A program made the position numbers and the translations under genes. Shown here piece after piece: positions 7,102 to 14,586 of a stretch of 23,832 bases of DNA. The notes beneath the pieces were generated by a model, which was given only the letters and a program-made list of their open reading frames with translations, ran no database searches and was not told the DNA's origin. How positions within the stretch are numbered: the stretch's first letter is position 1; each line of letters starts with the position of its first letter. The stretch comes from CAZUVM01 sp964623885. GTDB taxonomy: Bacteria; Verrucomicrobiota; Verrucomicrobiia; Limisphaerales; UBA8199. Location: positions 1-23,832 of the forward strand of contig CAZUVM010000015.1 in the NCBI GenBank assembly GCA_964623885.1, in the 5' to 3' direction.

Positions 7102-7817
7102 ACCACGAAAACCAAACGAACCTTCATGAAATTCAGCGGCTGACGGCGGCGTACGAGGGCGAGAAAAACCAATTGGCTACGCTTTCGTCCATGCCATATC
7201 AGGCTGTCAGCGTCGTCAGCAATCTGAATTATTGGCTTTCAAGTGACCCGACAAATCGTCAGCAATTGGCCAGTTTCATTTTGAACCTGTCAACACTCGG
7301 AACGAACGTCATAGGTGAAATGGAGTCGTTTAAGCCCGTACTCGGACTTGACGTCAACGGGACAACAATTTCGAACTTTGATCAAGCGGCGAGCCTTGCC
7401 AATCCCAGCGTCAGACAGGCGGTGAACCTGACCAATGGTGAGTTGAATTTAATAGTGAGAAATAAAGGCTCGATCACCGCCTCCCATGTCACCGCAAACA
7501 TATTCATACCGGTTGACGCTACAAATATAATTGCGGAGTACTGGAAACCCGAGCCACCGGATCAATCTCAGGACAATTATGTAAAATTTGAAAACGGCAC
7601 ACCGGTCTTTGTTACAAGGCCCTGTTCCCGGTGGACGTTTGTAGCGGAGGGGTCTGTGGGCGGTGCAAAAAACGAAGGGGTGCTGTTCCCTCCATTCGGA
7701 ATTAAGGACACCAATTGGCTGTCTCTACCTGTAGGCGTTCTCGTACATGCCGATCTATCAGACCTGAAAGAATTTCATGTCTGTGTGGTAAATCCTAACC
7801 TCAAGTTTGGAAAATAA
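7098..7817 (+). CDS. Exported-domain part of the split membrane protein (239 aa), unrecognised
   Basis: The only start near the 5' end is a TTG at 7098 that overlaps the TGA of the previous frame (TTGA); the first in-frame ATG is 31 codons later. The first ~45 residues look helical and polar (EIQRLTAAYEGEKNQLATLS). The middle and C-terminal parts are beta-like, rich in Asn/Thr/Val, with single cysteines. No family is recognised. No signal peptide is present, so without the upstream helix the product would stay in the cytoplasm; this favours reading 6886-7817 as one gene with a frameshift at the T7 run, either a base-calling error, a disabling mutation or programmed slippage. The gene is more AT-rich than the flanking genes, which hints at acquisition. 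Confidence 0.65.
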   Translation: MNHENQTNLHEIQRLTAAYEGEKNQLATLSSMPYQAVSVVSNLNYWLSSDPTNRQQLASFILNLSTLGTNVIGEMESFKPVLGLDVNGTTISNFDQAASLANPSVRQAVNLTNGELNLIVRNKGSITASHVTANIFIPVDATNIIAEYWKPEPPDQSQDNYVKFENGTPVFVTRPCSRWTFVAEGSVGGAKNEGVLFPPFGIKDTNWLSLPVGVLVHADLSDLKEFHVCVVNPNLKFGK

Positions 7818-7850
7818 AAAACCCCACCAGTTATGACGCCAGTGGGGGTT
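7811..7850 (-). terminator. Intrinsic terminator for the response-regulator gene
   Basis: Reading the minus strand, an 8-bp GC-rich stem (arms 7842-7850 and 7820-7827, one bulged base, 14-nt loop) is followed directly by TTTTTTATTTT (7821-7811). It lies about 150 nt past the stop of the response regulator and overlaps the stop codon of the plus-strand gene at 7817. On the plus strand the stem lacks a T-run. Confidence 0.6.
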
Positions 7851-8001
7851 GCGGGGTGGGGTCAGGACTAAAGCTTTTTCCGTTTTCGCCACCTTGCCGA
7901 CATTATTGCGGCCATTTTCTTTCGGCCAGCCGGTGTCTTTGTCCAGTGCGTTGCCGACTGCGGGAACTCGGCAGGCGAACTAAATTGGCTGAGGATGAAA
8001 C

Positions 8002-8532
8002 CTACGCCGCTGGAGGAGGCGGAGGCAACGGTAAGATCGGTGGCAGCGGCTCGCTCGTCAGCCGATCGACAAGCGGCGGGCGCGAAACCTCAGGGGATTT
8101 ATCGAGCCAAATCCAATAACCGTTTAGTGCCTGGCTGATCTCGACGAAACGTTCAAAGTCAGCAGGTTTAACGAGGAAAGAATTCGCGCCGAGTTGGTAC
8201 GCCAGGTTGATGTCTCGGATCTCATCCGAGCTGGTTAGGACGACTACGCGCAGGGCCCGCAAGTCCGGCTCCTGGCGGATCCACCGGAGCACGTCGAAAC
8301 CATCCAAACCGGGCATCTTGAGATCGAGCAACACCAACGAGGGCAGAGGAAACTCAACACGATTCGCGTATTTGCCCGTACCGCTGAGATAGGCGATGGC
8401 TTCTTCTCCGTTTTTCGCCACATGCAACGGATTCAACACGCGCGCCTTGATAAATGCGCGACGCAACAACAACGCGTCGTTGTCGTTGTCTTCCACCAGG
8501 AGAAATAGCGCCTGTTCGGACACAGTGTTCAT
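8002..8532 (-). CDS. Single-domain response regulator (Rcp/CheY-like receiver)
   Basis: This 176-aa protein is one receiver domain. The acidic pair Glu14-Asp15, the phospho-acceptor Asp70 in VLLDLKMPG, Thr100 in VVVLTSS and Lys122 in FLVKPAD are all present, so it should accept phosphate from a histidine kinase. Its form (LVEDNDNDALLLRRAF, NPLHVAKNGEEAIAYL) is that of the Rcp1-like receivers that pair with phytochrome-type kinases. There is no output domain; instead the last ~20 residues are Pro-rich (PLPPILPLPPPPPAA). No kinase gene is in the window, so it is an orphan here. It is divergent from the small ORF at 8664 and is followed by the terminator at 7811-7850. Confidence 0.93.
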   Translation of the reverse strand: MNTVSEQALFLLVEDNDNDALLLRRAFIKARVLNPLHVAKNGEEAIAYLSGTGKYANRVEFPLPSLVLLDLKMPGLDGFDVLRWIRQEPDLRALRVVVLTSSDEIRDINLAYQLGANSFLVKPADFERFVEISQALNGYWIWLDKSPEVSRPPLVDRLTSEPLPPILPLPPPPPAA

Positions 8533-8663
8533 ACACAGGCTAGCGTGCCCGCGGTTGGCGGCTATGGGGTGTTTACCTGACGGAAATTAGGGTAGTTACG
8601 GATGGACTGTTGGAGGTCCTGGGCAGGCTCGACAAAGCAAACCGCCATCAATAAGCTGTTTGC

Positions 8664-8924
8664 ATGTCGAATCCGAGCAAACGCAAGGGCAGGCGGAAAG
8701 CGGTGATGCTGGGCCTGGGTCTCGATGCAGATGGCCACAAACGCCTGACTACTGGTCCCAACTTCGTCCTGGTAGGCGGCTCGGCTGAGACTCACGAGGT
8801 GATGACCGAAAAGGTCATCAAGATAAACGAAAAACTTACCGCCAAGGGCAAGCAGTTGGAAGAGGTCAGTCACGAAGAGATGGATGAAATAGCCCACGAG
8901 GTCGGATTGAAGAAACAGCCGTAG
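8664..8924 (+). CDS. Small hypothetical protein (86 aa)
   Basis: No family is recognised. The first 13 residues are strongly basic (SNPSKRKGRRK), the middle has Gly-rich LGLGLDADGHKR and FVLVGGSAETHEVM, and the C-terminal half is charged and helical, ending EVGLKKQP. No signal peptide or membrane segment. The amino-acid pattern looks genuinely coding (balanced, amphipathic helix VMTEKVIKINEKLTAKGKQL). It is divergent from the response regulator, sharing a 131-nt intergenic region, and is followed within 35 nt by the nested palindromes at 8957-9102. Confidence 0.6.
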   Translation: MSNPSKRKGRRKAVMLGLGLDADGHKRLTTGPNFVLVGGSAETHEVMTEKVIKINEKLTAKGKQLEEVSHEEMDEIAHEVGLKKQP

Positions 8925-8956
8925 GCTGGACTAAACGTGCAGGCACAAGCTCTTTT

Positions 8957-9102
8957 CATTAACACCCCGCTTCAGCGGGGTGTTGCGCCAGGTCCAGAGC
9001 TCAGGAACCGTTTCAACGGTTTCCTTCAAGCCGCGCAAACCGTTGAAACGGTTTCGACTTCTGCTCGGTTCGTGAGCACCCCGCTGAAGCGGGGTGTTAA
9101 TG
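8957..9102. repeat. Four-hairpin nested palindromic element (REP-like)
   Basis: The outer arms 8957-8984 and 9075-9102 are 28-nt inverted copies with one mismatch, each itself a palindrome (aacaccccgcttcagcgggg type). The inner arms 9006-9022 and 9037-9053 are a perfect 17-nt inverted pair, each again palindromic (aaccgtttcaacggttt). The layout equals that at 327-500 with unrelated sequence. It ends 28 nt before the start of the manC-like gene, so it lies in that gene's leader or promoter. Confidence 0.85.
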
Positions 9103-9130
9103 AGAAATGGCTGCTGCGCGGGCTCGATAG

Positions 9131-10276
9131 ATGGGGTTTATGAAGGCCAAGGCTTCCAGCGCAGGCGACCGGTTCGTTATCATCATGGCGGGTGGCAAAG
9201 GCGAGCGGTTCTGGCCCGTCAGCCGCGAACAAACACCCAAGCAACTGCTGTCATTGCTTGGTGGCAAATCTTTCCTGCAGCAGGCGGTGGAACGGGTGCT
9301 GCCGGTGGTCCCGCTCAAGAACATCCTCATCATCACGAACGAGACGCAGGCGCCGGAGGTGCGGCGGCAACTGCCCAAATTACCCAAACAGAATGTCATT
9401 GCCGAGCCGGTCGGGCGCGACACCACGGCGGCGGTGACGCTCGGCGCAGCGCTCGTTGGCGCGCGTTCAACAACCGGCGTGATGGCCGTGTTGCCGGCTG
9501 ACCATATTATTCCCGAGGAAAAAAAGTTTCAGCAGGTCCTGGCGGATGCGTTTGATTTGGCAAGCCGCGGGCAGGCAATTATCACCATTGGCATCAAACC
9601 GACTGAACCGGCCACTGGCTATGGATATATCCGGGTCGGCGAACAATTGCCGGCGCCGCAGGGTGCCAGGTCCTACAAAACCGCATTCTTTCGCGCCGAG
9701 CAGTTCGTTGAAAAACCGCATTTCGACAAGGCTTTGGAATATTTGAACAGCGGCCAATACCGATGGAATGCCGGCATGTTCATCTGGTCGTTTGTGACAC
9801 TGACCGAAGGCTTGCAAAAGCATCAGCCGGAAATGTACGCAGCCTGCCAGCGATGGTTCAAGGTGGCCCTAAACCCGACGAAGCTGAATAAAGTCCTGGC
9901 CAAAGAGTATCCGGAGCTCAAAAGAATCTCGATCGATTACGCGTTAATGGAGCACGCGCAAAATGTGATTGTGGCGGACGGCGCTTTCGAGTGGGACGAC
10001 CTGGGGTCCTGGACCGCCTTAGGTCGTCATCTTAAAGCTGATCCGGAAGGCAATTGCGCTGTCGGTGATTTCCTTCATGTCGATGGTGCGCGGAACATTA
10101 TTTTCGACGCGCGCAGCAAGCCTCGACGCACGCCCATTGCGGTTGTTGGTTTGCGCGATTCCATTCTAGTGCAAACGGATGACGCAGTGCTGCTCGCACA
10201 CAAGAGCCAGGCGCAGAAAGTGAAAGAATTGGTGAAGCGATTGGGAGAGGATCCCAAGCTGAAGAAGTTGATTTAG
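9131..10276 (+). CDS. manC: Mannose-1-phosphate guanylyltransferase
   Basis: Makes GDP-mannose from mannose-1-phosphate and GTP in the cytoplasm, feeding polysaccharide or glycoconjugate synthesis. Clear motifs: nucleotide-binding GGKGERFWPVSR at 21-32, PADHII at 122-127, FVEKP at 192-196, WNAGMF at 212-217, then DYALME and WDDLGSW. At 381 aa it is only the nucleotidyltransferase part; the cupin-type isomerase domain of bifunctional ManC/AlgA proteins is absent. Two starts compete: ATG at 9131 and ATG at 9140, the latter with GGGG closer to ideal spacing. It leads a plus-strand run with the deoxyhypusine-synthase-like and PfkB genes. GDP-heptose or other NDP-sugar pyrophosphorylases share the fold, so the exact sugar is inferred. 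Confidence 0.92.
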   Translation: MGFMKAKASSAGDRFVIIMAGGKGERFWPVSREQTPKQLLSLLGGKSFLQQAVERVLPVVPLKNILIITNETQAPEVRRQLPKLPKQNVIAEPVGRDTTAAVTLGAALVGARSTTGVMAVLPADHIIPEEKKFQQVLADAFDLASRGQAIITIGIKPTEPATGYGYIRVGEQLPAPQGARSYKTAFFRAEQFVEKPHFDKALEYLNSGQYRWNAGMFIWSFVTLTEGLQKHQPEMYAACQRWFKVALNPTKLNKVLAKEYPELKRISIDYALMEHAQNVIVADGAFEWDDLGSWTALGRHLKADPEGNCAVGDFLHVDGARNIIFDARSKPRRTPIAVVGLRDSILVQTDDAVLLAHKSQAQKVKELVKRLGEDPKLKKLI

Positions 10277-10423
10277 CCAGACCTTGTTGGGTTAGAATCT
10301 TTAGCGCGCGGAACTTCTCACCTGCATCAACCCGATTCATTGAAATTGAGGATTGGTTATCGGTTATTTGAGGGTCCTTGCCAAAAATGCTCTTGGGCGG
10401 ATAGTCTGGCTCATTGTTTGAGC

Positions 10424-11542
10424 ATGAAACCCTTCCCTGAACCGCTGGATCTTTCCAAAGTGAAAGTTCTGCCGCTGTCGCAGCGTCAGAGTCTCAGCAC
10501 TCTCCAGAAGATCCTGGTCGATCCTGATGCTCCGGCCCGACCGTGTTCGGCGACTACTCAGGCCATCATCGAAGAGTCTTCGCGCGCGATTTCATCGGCC
10601 CGAAGCCGCGGTGCCAGCGTCATGCTGCTGTATGGGGCGCATCTGATCAAAAATGGCGTACTCGCGATCGTGAATCGTTTTATCCAGCAAGGTTGCGTAA
10701 CCCATTTGGCCACGAACGGCGCCGGCACCATCCATGATTGGGAATTGTCTTTCCTGGGCCGAACCGAGGAGAGCGTGCGGGCAAATGTCGCGACCGGCAC
10801 CTTCGGCACCTGGGACGAAACCGGGCGGAATCAGCATCTGGCGCTGCTGGCTGGCGGATTGCGAGAAGAAGGATACGGGCGCAGCCTCGGACGGTTCATT
10901 GTCGAAGATGGGGCGACGCTGCCGTCGCCAAAGGAACTCGAACAGCAACTGCGAAATGAACCAACCCATCCCCTGGCTCCGGCCCGGGCCGAATTGTTGC
11001 AGACAATGCTGGCCCGAAAACTTCCGGCCGGCCGCATCGAGGTAAAGCATCCCTGGAAAGAAAGCTCAATCCTGGCGCAAGCATTTATTAACAATGTGCC
11101 TTTGACCGTCCATCCCGGGATCGGCTACGACATCATTGCCACGCACCCGATGTTCAGCGGCGCAGCGATTGGGCGCGCGGCTGCAGTCGATTTTCGTTTA
11201 TTCAGCCGTGCTGTCGAGGGCCTGGATGGCGGTGTGGTGTTGTCGGTTGGCTCGGCGATCATGGCTCCTCAAGTTTTCGAGAAAAGCCTGAGCTGCGTGA
11301 ATAACCTGAGGCTCCAGGATGGACGCCAGGTCATTCGCGGCCATAAGATTTACGTTGTCGACATCCAGAGCGGCGGTGAATGGGACTGGACTAAAGGCGA
11401 GCCCCCGAAGGATAACCCGGCTTATTACCTGCGGTTCTGCAAAAGTTTTTCTCGGATGGGTGGCGACATGCAGTATGTCGAATGTGACAACGTCGCATTC
11501 CTGCATAACCTTTGGAAATCGTTACAACCGCTGTCCCGGTAA
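10424..11542 (+). CDS. Deoxyhypusine-synthase-like protein of unknown function
   Basis: The frame is open from a TTG at 10340, but the ATG at 10424 starts right at the conserved-looking N terminus (MKPFPEPLDLSKVKVLPL), giving 372 aa. GAHLIKNG (71-78), ATNGAGTIHD (96-105) followed by ELSFLGRTEESV, and later VHPGIGYDII and GSAIMAPQVFEKSL recall the Rossmann-like NAD-binding core of deoxyhypusine/homospermidine synthases. Bacteria lack eIF5A, so hypusine formation is unlikely; the substrate is unknown. The next gene, a PfkB kinase, starts 8 nt after its stop, which argues for a joint pathway, perhaps on a sugar or polyol product. Family placement is from memory of motif shape and is only moderately sure. 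Confidence 0.7.
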   Translation: MKPFPEPLDLSKVKVLPLSQRQSLSTLQKILVDPDAPARPCSATTQAIIEESSRAISSARSRGASVMLLYGAHLIKNGVLAIVNRFIQQGCVTHLATNGAGTIHDWELSFLGRTEESVRANVATGTFGTWDETGRNQHLALLAGGLREEGYGRSLGRFIVEDGATLPSPKELEQQLRNEPTHPLAPARAELLQTMLARKLPAGRIEVKHPWKESSILAQAFINNVPLTVHPGIGYDIIATHPMFSGAAIGRAAAVDFRLFSRAVEGLDGGVVLSVGSAIMAPQVFEKSLSCVNNLRLQDGRQVIRGHKIYVVDIQSGGEWDWTKGEPPKDNPAYYLRFCKSFSRMGGDMQYVECDNVAFLHNLWKSLQPLSR

Positions 11543-11550
11543 TCCCGACG

Positions 11551-12570
11551 ATGACTCCGGCACGTTTCGCTGCTATCACAGGAAAATACCCTGGCCTCCG
11601 CATCGCTATCGCCGGAGATTTTTGCTTGGACCGATATCTGGAAATCGATCCGGCGCGACACGAGGTTTCTTTGGAGACCGGGTTGCCGGTTCACAATGTG
11701 ATGCGCGTGCGCTCGCAGCCTGGGGGTGCCGGCACGATCCTCAATAACCTGACGGCTCTGGGTGTCGGAATGATTTATCCCATTGGCTTTGCCGGATTCG
11801 ACGGCGAGGGTTACGAGCTGTGCCGTGCGCTGGAATCGGTCGCTAGGGTTCGAATGCAATACTTTAACCAGGCGATTGATCGGTGCACATTTACTTACTG
11901 CAAGCCATTGTTGGTCGCGCCGGACAAACCGCCCGTCGAGCTGAATCGACTCGATTCAAAGAATTGGACGCCTACTCCGGCGGTGCTCCAGGGCGTACTG
12001 GTCGGCCAGCTCCAGGAGGCGGCCGAACTGATCGACGCCCTGATCGTTTTGGACCAGGTAGACATCCCCGAAACTGGTGTCGTCACTCCGAGACTTTTAA
12101 CCGCGGTAAAGGACGTGATGGCAAATCGTCCCAATTTGGTAGTCATGGCGGACAGCCGTCGCAGCTTGCGCGATTTCCCGCCTACATTGTTCAAAATGAA
12201 TGCGGCTGAGCTGGCAGCCTTAACCGGGGCGAAGGCCGAGCTGGGTTTTGAGGAGACTAAAGCTGCCGCCATCGCTCTGGCGCGCAAAAACAGTAAGCAG
12301 GTGTTCATCACTCTAGCAGAGCGCGGCATGTTGGGCGCCACGCCCACGGGAGAGGTCGCTCACGTTCCCGCGTTGCCTATTCGCGGGCCGATTGACGTCG
12401 TTGGCGCGGGCGATGCAGTGTCAGCCAACCTCGTAGCGGCCTTAGCTGCGGGCGCAAGTCTGTCGGAAGCGCTGCAGCTTGCTAATGCTGCCGCGTCCGT
12501 TGTCATTCACAAGCTAGGCACCACGGGTACTGCCAGCGTCGCTGAAATCGCCGCTACGCAGTTTGAATAA
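11551..12570 (+). CDS. PfkB-family sugar kinase, RfaE domain I-like
   Basis: An ATP-dependent kinase of the ribokinase/PfkB fold. Visible motifs are GDFCLDRY near residues 22-29, the sugar-binding PGGAG at 57-61 followed by NNLTALG, and the catalytic DVVGAGDAVSAN around 282-293 whose Asp is the general base. At 339 aa it is a single kinase domain; the cytidylyltransferase half of HldE/RfaE is absent. ATG 11551 is chosen over a TTG at 11512, which would overlap the previous gene by 31 nt. Resemblance to heptose-7-phosphate kinase is strongest in the N-terminal third, and the region between about 100 and 150 looks divergent, so the substrate may differ. Confidence 0.85.
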   Translation: MTPARFAAITGKYPGLRIAIAGDFCLDRYLEIDPARHEVSLETGLPVHNVMRVRSQPGGAGTILNNLTALGVGMIYPIGFAGFDGEGYELCRALESVARVRMQYFNQAIDRCTFTYCKPLLVAPDKPPVELNRLDSKNWTPTPAVLQGVLVGQLQEAAELIDALIVLDQVDIPETGVVTPRLLTAVKDVMANRPNLVVMADSRRSLRDFPPTLFKMNAAELAALTGAKAELGFEETKAAAIALARKNSKQVFITLAERGMLGATPTGEVAHVPALPIRGPIDVVGAGDAVSANLVAALAAGASLSEALQLANAAASVVIHKLGTTGTASVAEIAATQFE

Positions 12571-12606
12571 TTTCGTGGCCCTAGAACGCAGGCCTCCTCT
12601 CCCCCA

Positions 12607-12635
12607 TCCCCTCTCCTCCTGAGGAGGAGAGGGGA
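12607..12635. repeat. CCTCTCC-type dispersed hairpin, copy 2
   Basis: A perfect 13-bp stem (tcccctctcctcc / ggaggagagggga) with a 3-nt loop, between the converging PfkB and QueD-like genes. Same family as 2430-2456 and 23032-23058. It could stop transcription from both sides, though there is no T-run. Confidence 0.75.
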
Positions 12636-12700
12636 GTCACTGGCCGCGGCGTGCATCTATAGTTTGTATAATGCGCAGTAGCCTGGGCCCCGTTTGATTT

Positions 12701-13087
12701 TCAATTTCCGCGATAAACGCACCGGGCAGTACAGGTCTCGGCTACCACCACTTCGGTCAGCAACGGCAGCCTGGGCTTGAGTCTATTCCAGATCCAAATG
12801 GCGATGTTTTCGCTGGTAGGGTTTTCCAAACCCGGGACTTCATTGAGATAATGGTGGTCGAGCTTTTCCCAAATTGGTTTGAATGCTTTCGTGATATCAG
12901 CGTAGTCGATGAGCCACGCGAGCTTCGGATCGCATTCGCCGGCGACGACGATTTCGGCCTGAAAACTGTGTCCATGCAGGCGACGACATTTATGCGTTCG
13001 TGGCAGGTGCGGCAACAAATGGGCGGCTTCGAACTGAAAGGTCTTGCGGAGTTCGATTAGACGAACAGAATTATCTGCTGATTTCAT
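12701..13087 (-). CDS. queD: 6-carboxy-tetrahydropterin synthase / 6-pyruvoyl-tetrahydropterin synthase family
   Basis: This 128-aa protein has the full active site of the family: zinc ligands His23 (FEAAHLL), His38 and His40 (LHGH), catalytic Cys34 in HKCRRLHGH, the LDHHYLN motif with His78-His79, the pterin-anchoring PTSENIA stretch at 90-96 and a late Glu (AETCTARC). QueD converts dihydroneopterin triphosphate to carboxy-tetrahydropterin, the second step of queuosine/7-deazaguanine synthesis. Length matches the family. No other queuosine gene is in the window. It starts 118 nt after the luxC-like stop on the same strand; that gap contains a hexamer array, so it may have its own promoter. 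A folate- or biopterin-type role of the same fold cannot be excluded. Confidence 0.92.
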   Translation of the reverse strand: MKSADNSVRLIELRKTFQFEAAHLLPHLPRTHKCRRLHGHSFQAEIVVAGECDPKLAWLIDYADITKAFKPIWEKLDHHYLNEVPGLENPTSENIAIWIWNRLKPRLPLLTEVVVAETCTARCVYRGN

Positions 13088-13173
13088 CGGGTGTGTTTGA
13101 CGGCGGACGGATGCATGCTGTTAGGCGCGGTTCGGCAATTTGAGTTCAGGTGGAAAGCATGATGGAGAAGAAG

Positions 13174-13209
13174 GATTACGATTAAGATTATGATTAAGAT
13201 TAAGATTAC
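13174..13209. repeat. Six tandem GATTAN hexamers over the luxC-like stop codon
   Basis: Six uninterrupted units: GATTAC, GATTAA, GATTAT, GATTAA, GATTAA, GATTAC. The last unit contains the luxC-like stop codon (TTA at 13206-13208, TAA on the minus strand). Only the sixth base varies. It has no spacers and is far too short-period for CRISPR. The TAATC core is shared with the octamer arrays at 4249-4284 and 5083-5222. Confidence 0.8.
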
Positions 13210-14576
13210 GAGGAGGATTGCTCCCAGTCGGTCCAGGTGACGAGATCACCGAGAGCCGGTTGTCCGTCGTGACGCCACGGCAGGGGAGGGTTTTGCATTT
13301 GACCGAGCGTGCAAACTCGCGAAACGCCCCAGCGCGCCAATTCGAGCGCCAGGCTTTGTCTTTCGTGAGCCGACGTTGCCAAACCGACGCAAGAGGTTTT
13401 GCCGCGAACTTCCTCCGCACTGTGCAAAACCTCGGCGAGATCTTTTACGCTTTTCACATAGATAAAGCGGTTGAGACACGAAAGTTGGAACCGCGAATCC
13501 ACCTCGTAAACGACGGTCCAGGCGGTAGATCCCTTGCTGCACCAGAACTGTGTTTCATCGGAATTGGCCGCGCGGAGCTCGTAGGCCGAACGTCGCGAGG
13601 CGATCGTAGCGGCGGTCGCGACCGGCAGTTGCCCGCGCGGTTCGGTTTCTTCCCTGCGCGCCAGCGCTTCGGCAAGTATTTCGGCAAATTTCTCCGCGCC
13701 CACAAGTCCCCCGTTCTGCACGTAAATCACGTGTGGTGACAGGCACCCCAACTGGTCCCAGGCGGTTATATCTGTTACGGCCTGTTCGACAACGCGACTA
13801 AGATTACCCCCGGAAAATGCATCAGCGGCGATGTAGGCGAAACTAACCCGGTGGCCGTAACCGAGGAACTTGGTTTTAGCAGGGAGCCGCTGCCGGATGT
13901 CTTCCAAAGTCTGGTCCGAACCGGTAGCGGTCACGCAATCCGCCTCGCCAAACAGCGCGGATTCCAAAGCCTTGTTGCCTCCTTTCCATTCCGCGATCTC
14001 GAGGCAAGCCGACAGTTTTGGTTCAACCTGGTAAAGCGAATGAGCAAAAAGTCGCGGCAGCAGCGCCGTTCCGATGGCGCATTTTACGAACTGCGCCGAA
14101 CGCGTTAACAGGCCCAGCGCCATGCTCAAAATGGCAGGGCAGGGGAGGTTGCCCGCGGCCACATGAACGAGCAAGACGGGGCCACGGGCAATGGACATGC
14201 GATTGGTCTTATGTTCGGGGTTGTTTGCGACCAGCCGATCCAGCCTTTCGACGTGTCCCAGGTCTTGCTCGATCAAAGCACTGAAACCAGCGGGAGTCCA
14301 TTGGCGGAAAAATGCGTCCAGACCGAGCTCCAGCGTTTTACTGGAGAATCCCAGTGCGGCGGTACCCTGTTCGAGCGCAAGTGATCGAAAGCTAAATCCA
14401 GGTTTCAGCCAGTCCTCCGCCAGTTGGCATAAAACTGAGACAAGACTTTGTGTCGAACGTGAGGCTAAGTATTGCTCCCGGTTCTGCTTCAGTGTTCGGC
14501 ACGCCTCTGTAACCATCGTCGCTGTGAGCGAGGCTTCAGGCGGCAAGTCGGCCAGGAAATAATTTGGCAGGGTCAT
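13206..14576 (-). CDS. LuxC-like acyl-CoA / fatty acid reductase
   Basis: A 456-aa protein of the aldehyde-dehydrogenase-like LuxC family, which reduces acyl-CoA or an enzyme-bound acyl group to a long-chain aldehyde with NADPH. Cys278 in WDQLGCLSPHVIYV is the expected acyl-accepting cysteine. HVAAGNLPCPA around 138-149, the FGEADCVTATGSDQ segment and the C-terminal LGDLVTWTDWE are typical. Length fits the family (about 450-480). It follows the LuxE-like gene by 10 nt, so the pair is probably one unit that activates and reduces a fatty acid. No luciferase (luxAB) genes are seen, so the aldehyde presumably serves lipid or pigment chemistry. The stop codon lies inside the hexamer array. Confidence 0.87.
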   Translation of the reverse strand: MTLPNYFLADLPPEASLTATMVTEACRTLKQNREQYLASRSTQSLVSVLCQLAEDWLKPGFSFRSLALEQGTAALGFSSKTLELGLDAFFRQWTPAGFSALIEQDLGHVERLDRLVANNPEHKTNRMSIARGPVLLVHVAAGNLPCPAILSMALGLLTRSAQFVKCAIGTALLPRLFAHSLYQVEPKLSACLEIAEWKGGNKALESALFGEADCVTATGSDQTLEDIRQRLPAKTKFLGYGHRVSFAYIAADAFSGGNLSRVVEQAVTDITAWDQLGCLSPHVIYVQNGGLVGAEKFAEILAEALARREETEPRGQLPVATAATIASRRSAYELRAANSDETQFWCSKGSTAWTVVYEVDSRFQLSCLNRFIYVKSVKDLAEVLHSAEEVRGKTSCVGLATSAHERQSLALELARWGVSRVCTLGQMQNPPLPWRHDGQPALGDLVTWTDWEQSSS

Positions 14577-14586
14577 TGGCGAGGTT

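Noticed and set aside
10340..10423. TTG start giving a 400-aa DHS-like protein
   Set aside because: The additional 28 residues do not look like the family, and the ATG at 10424 begins at the conserved-looking N terminus.
13174..13209. Tandem repeat as a CRISPR array
   Set aside because: Six-base units without spacers and no cas genes nearby.
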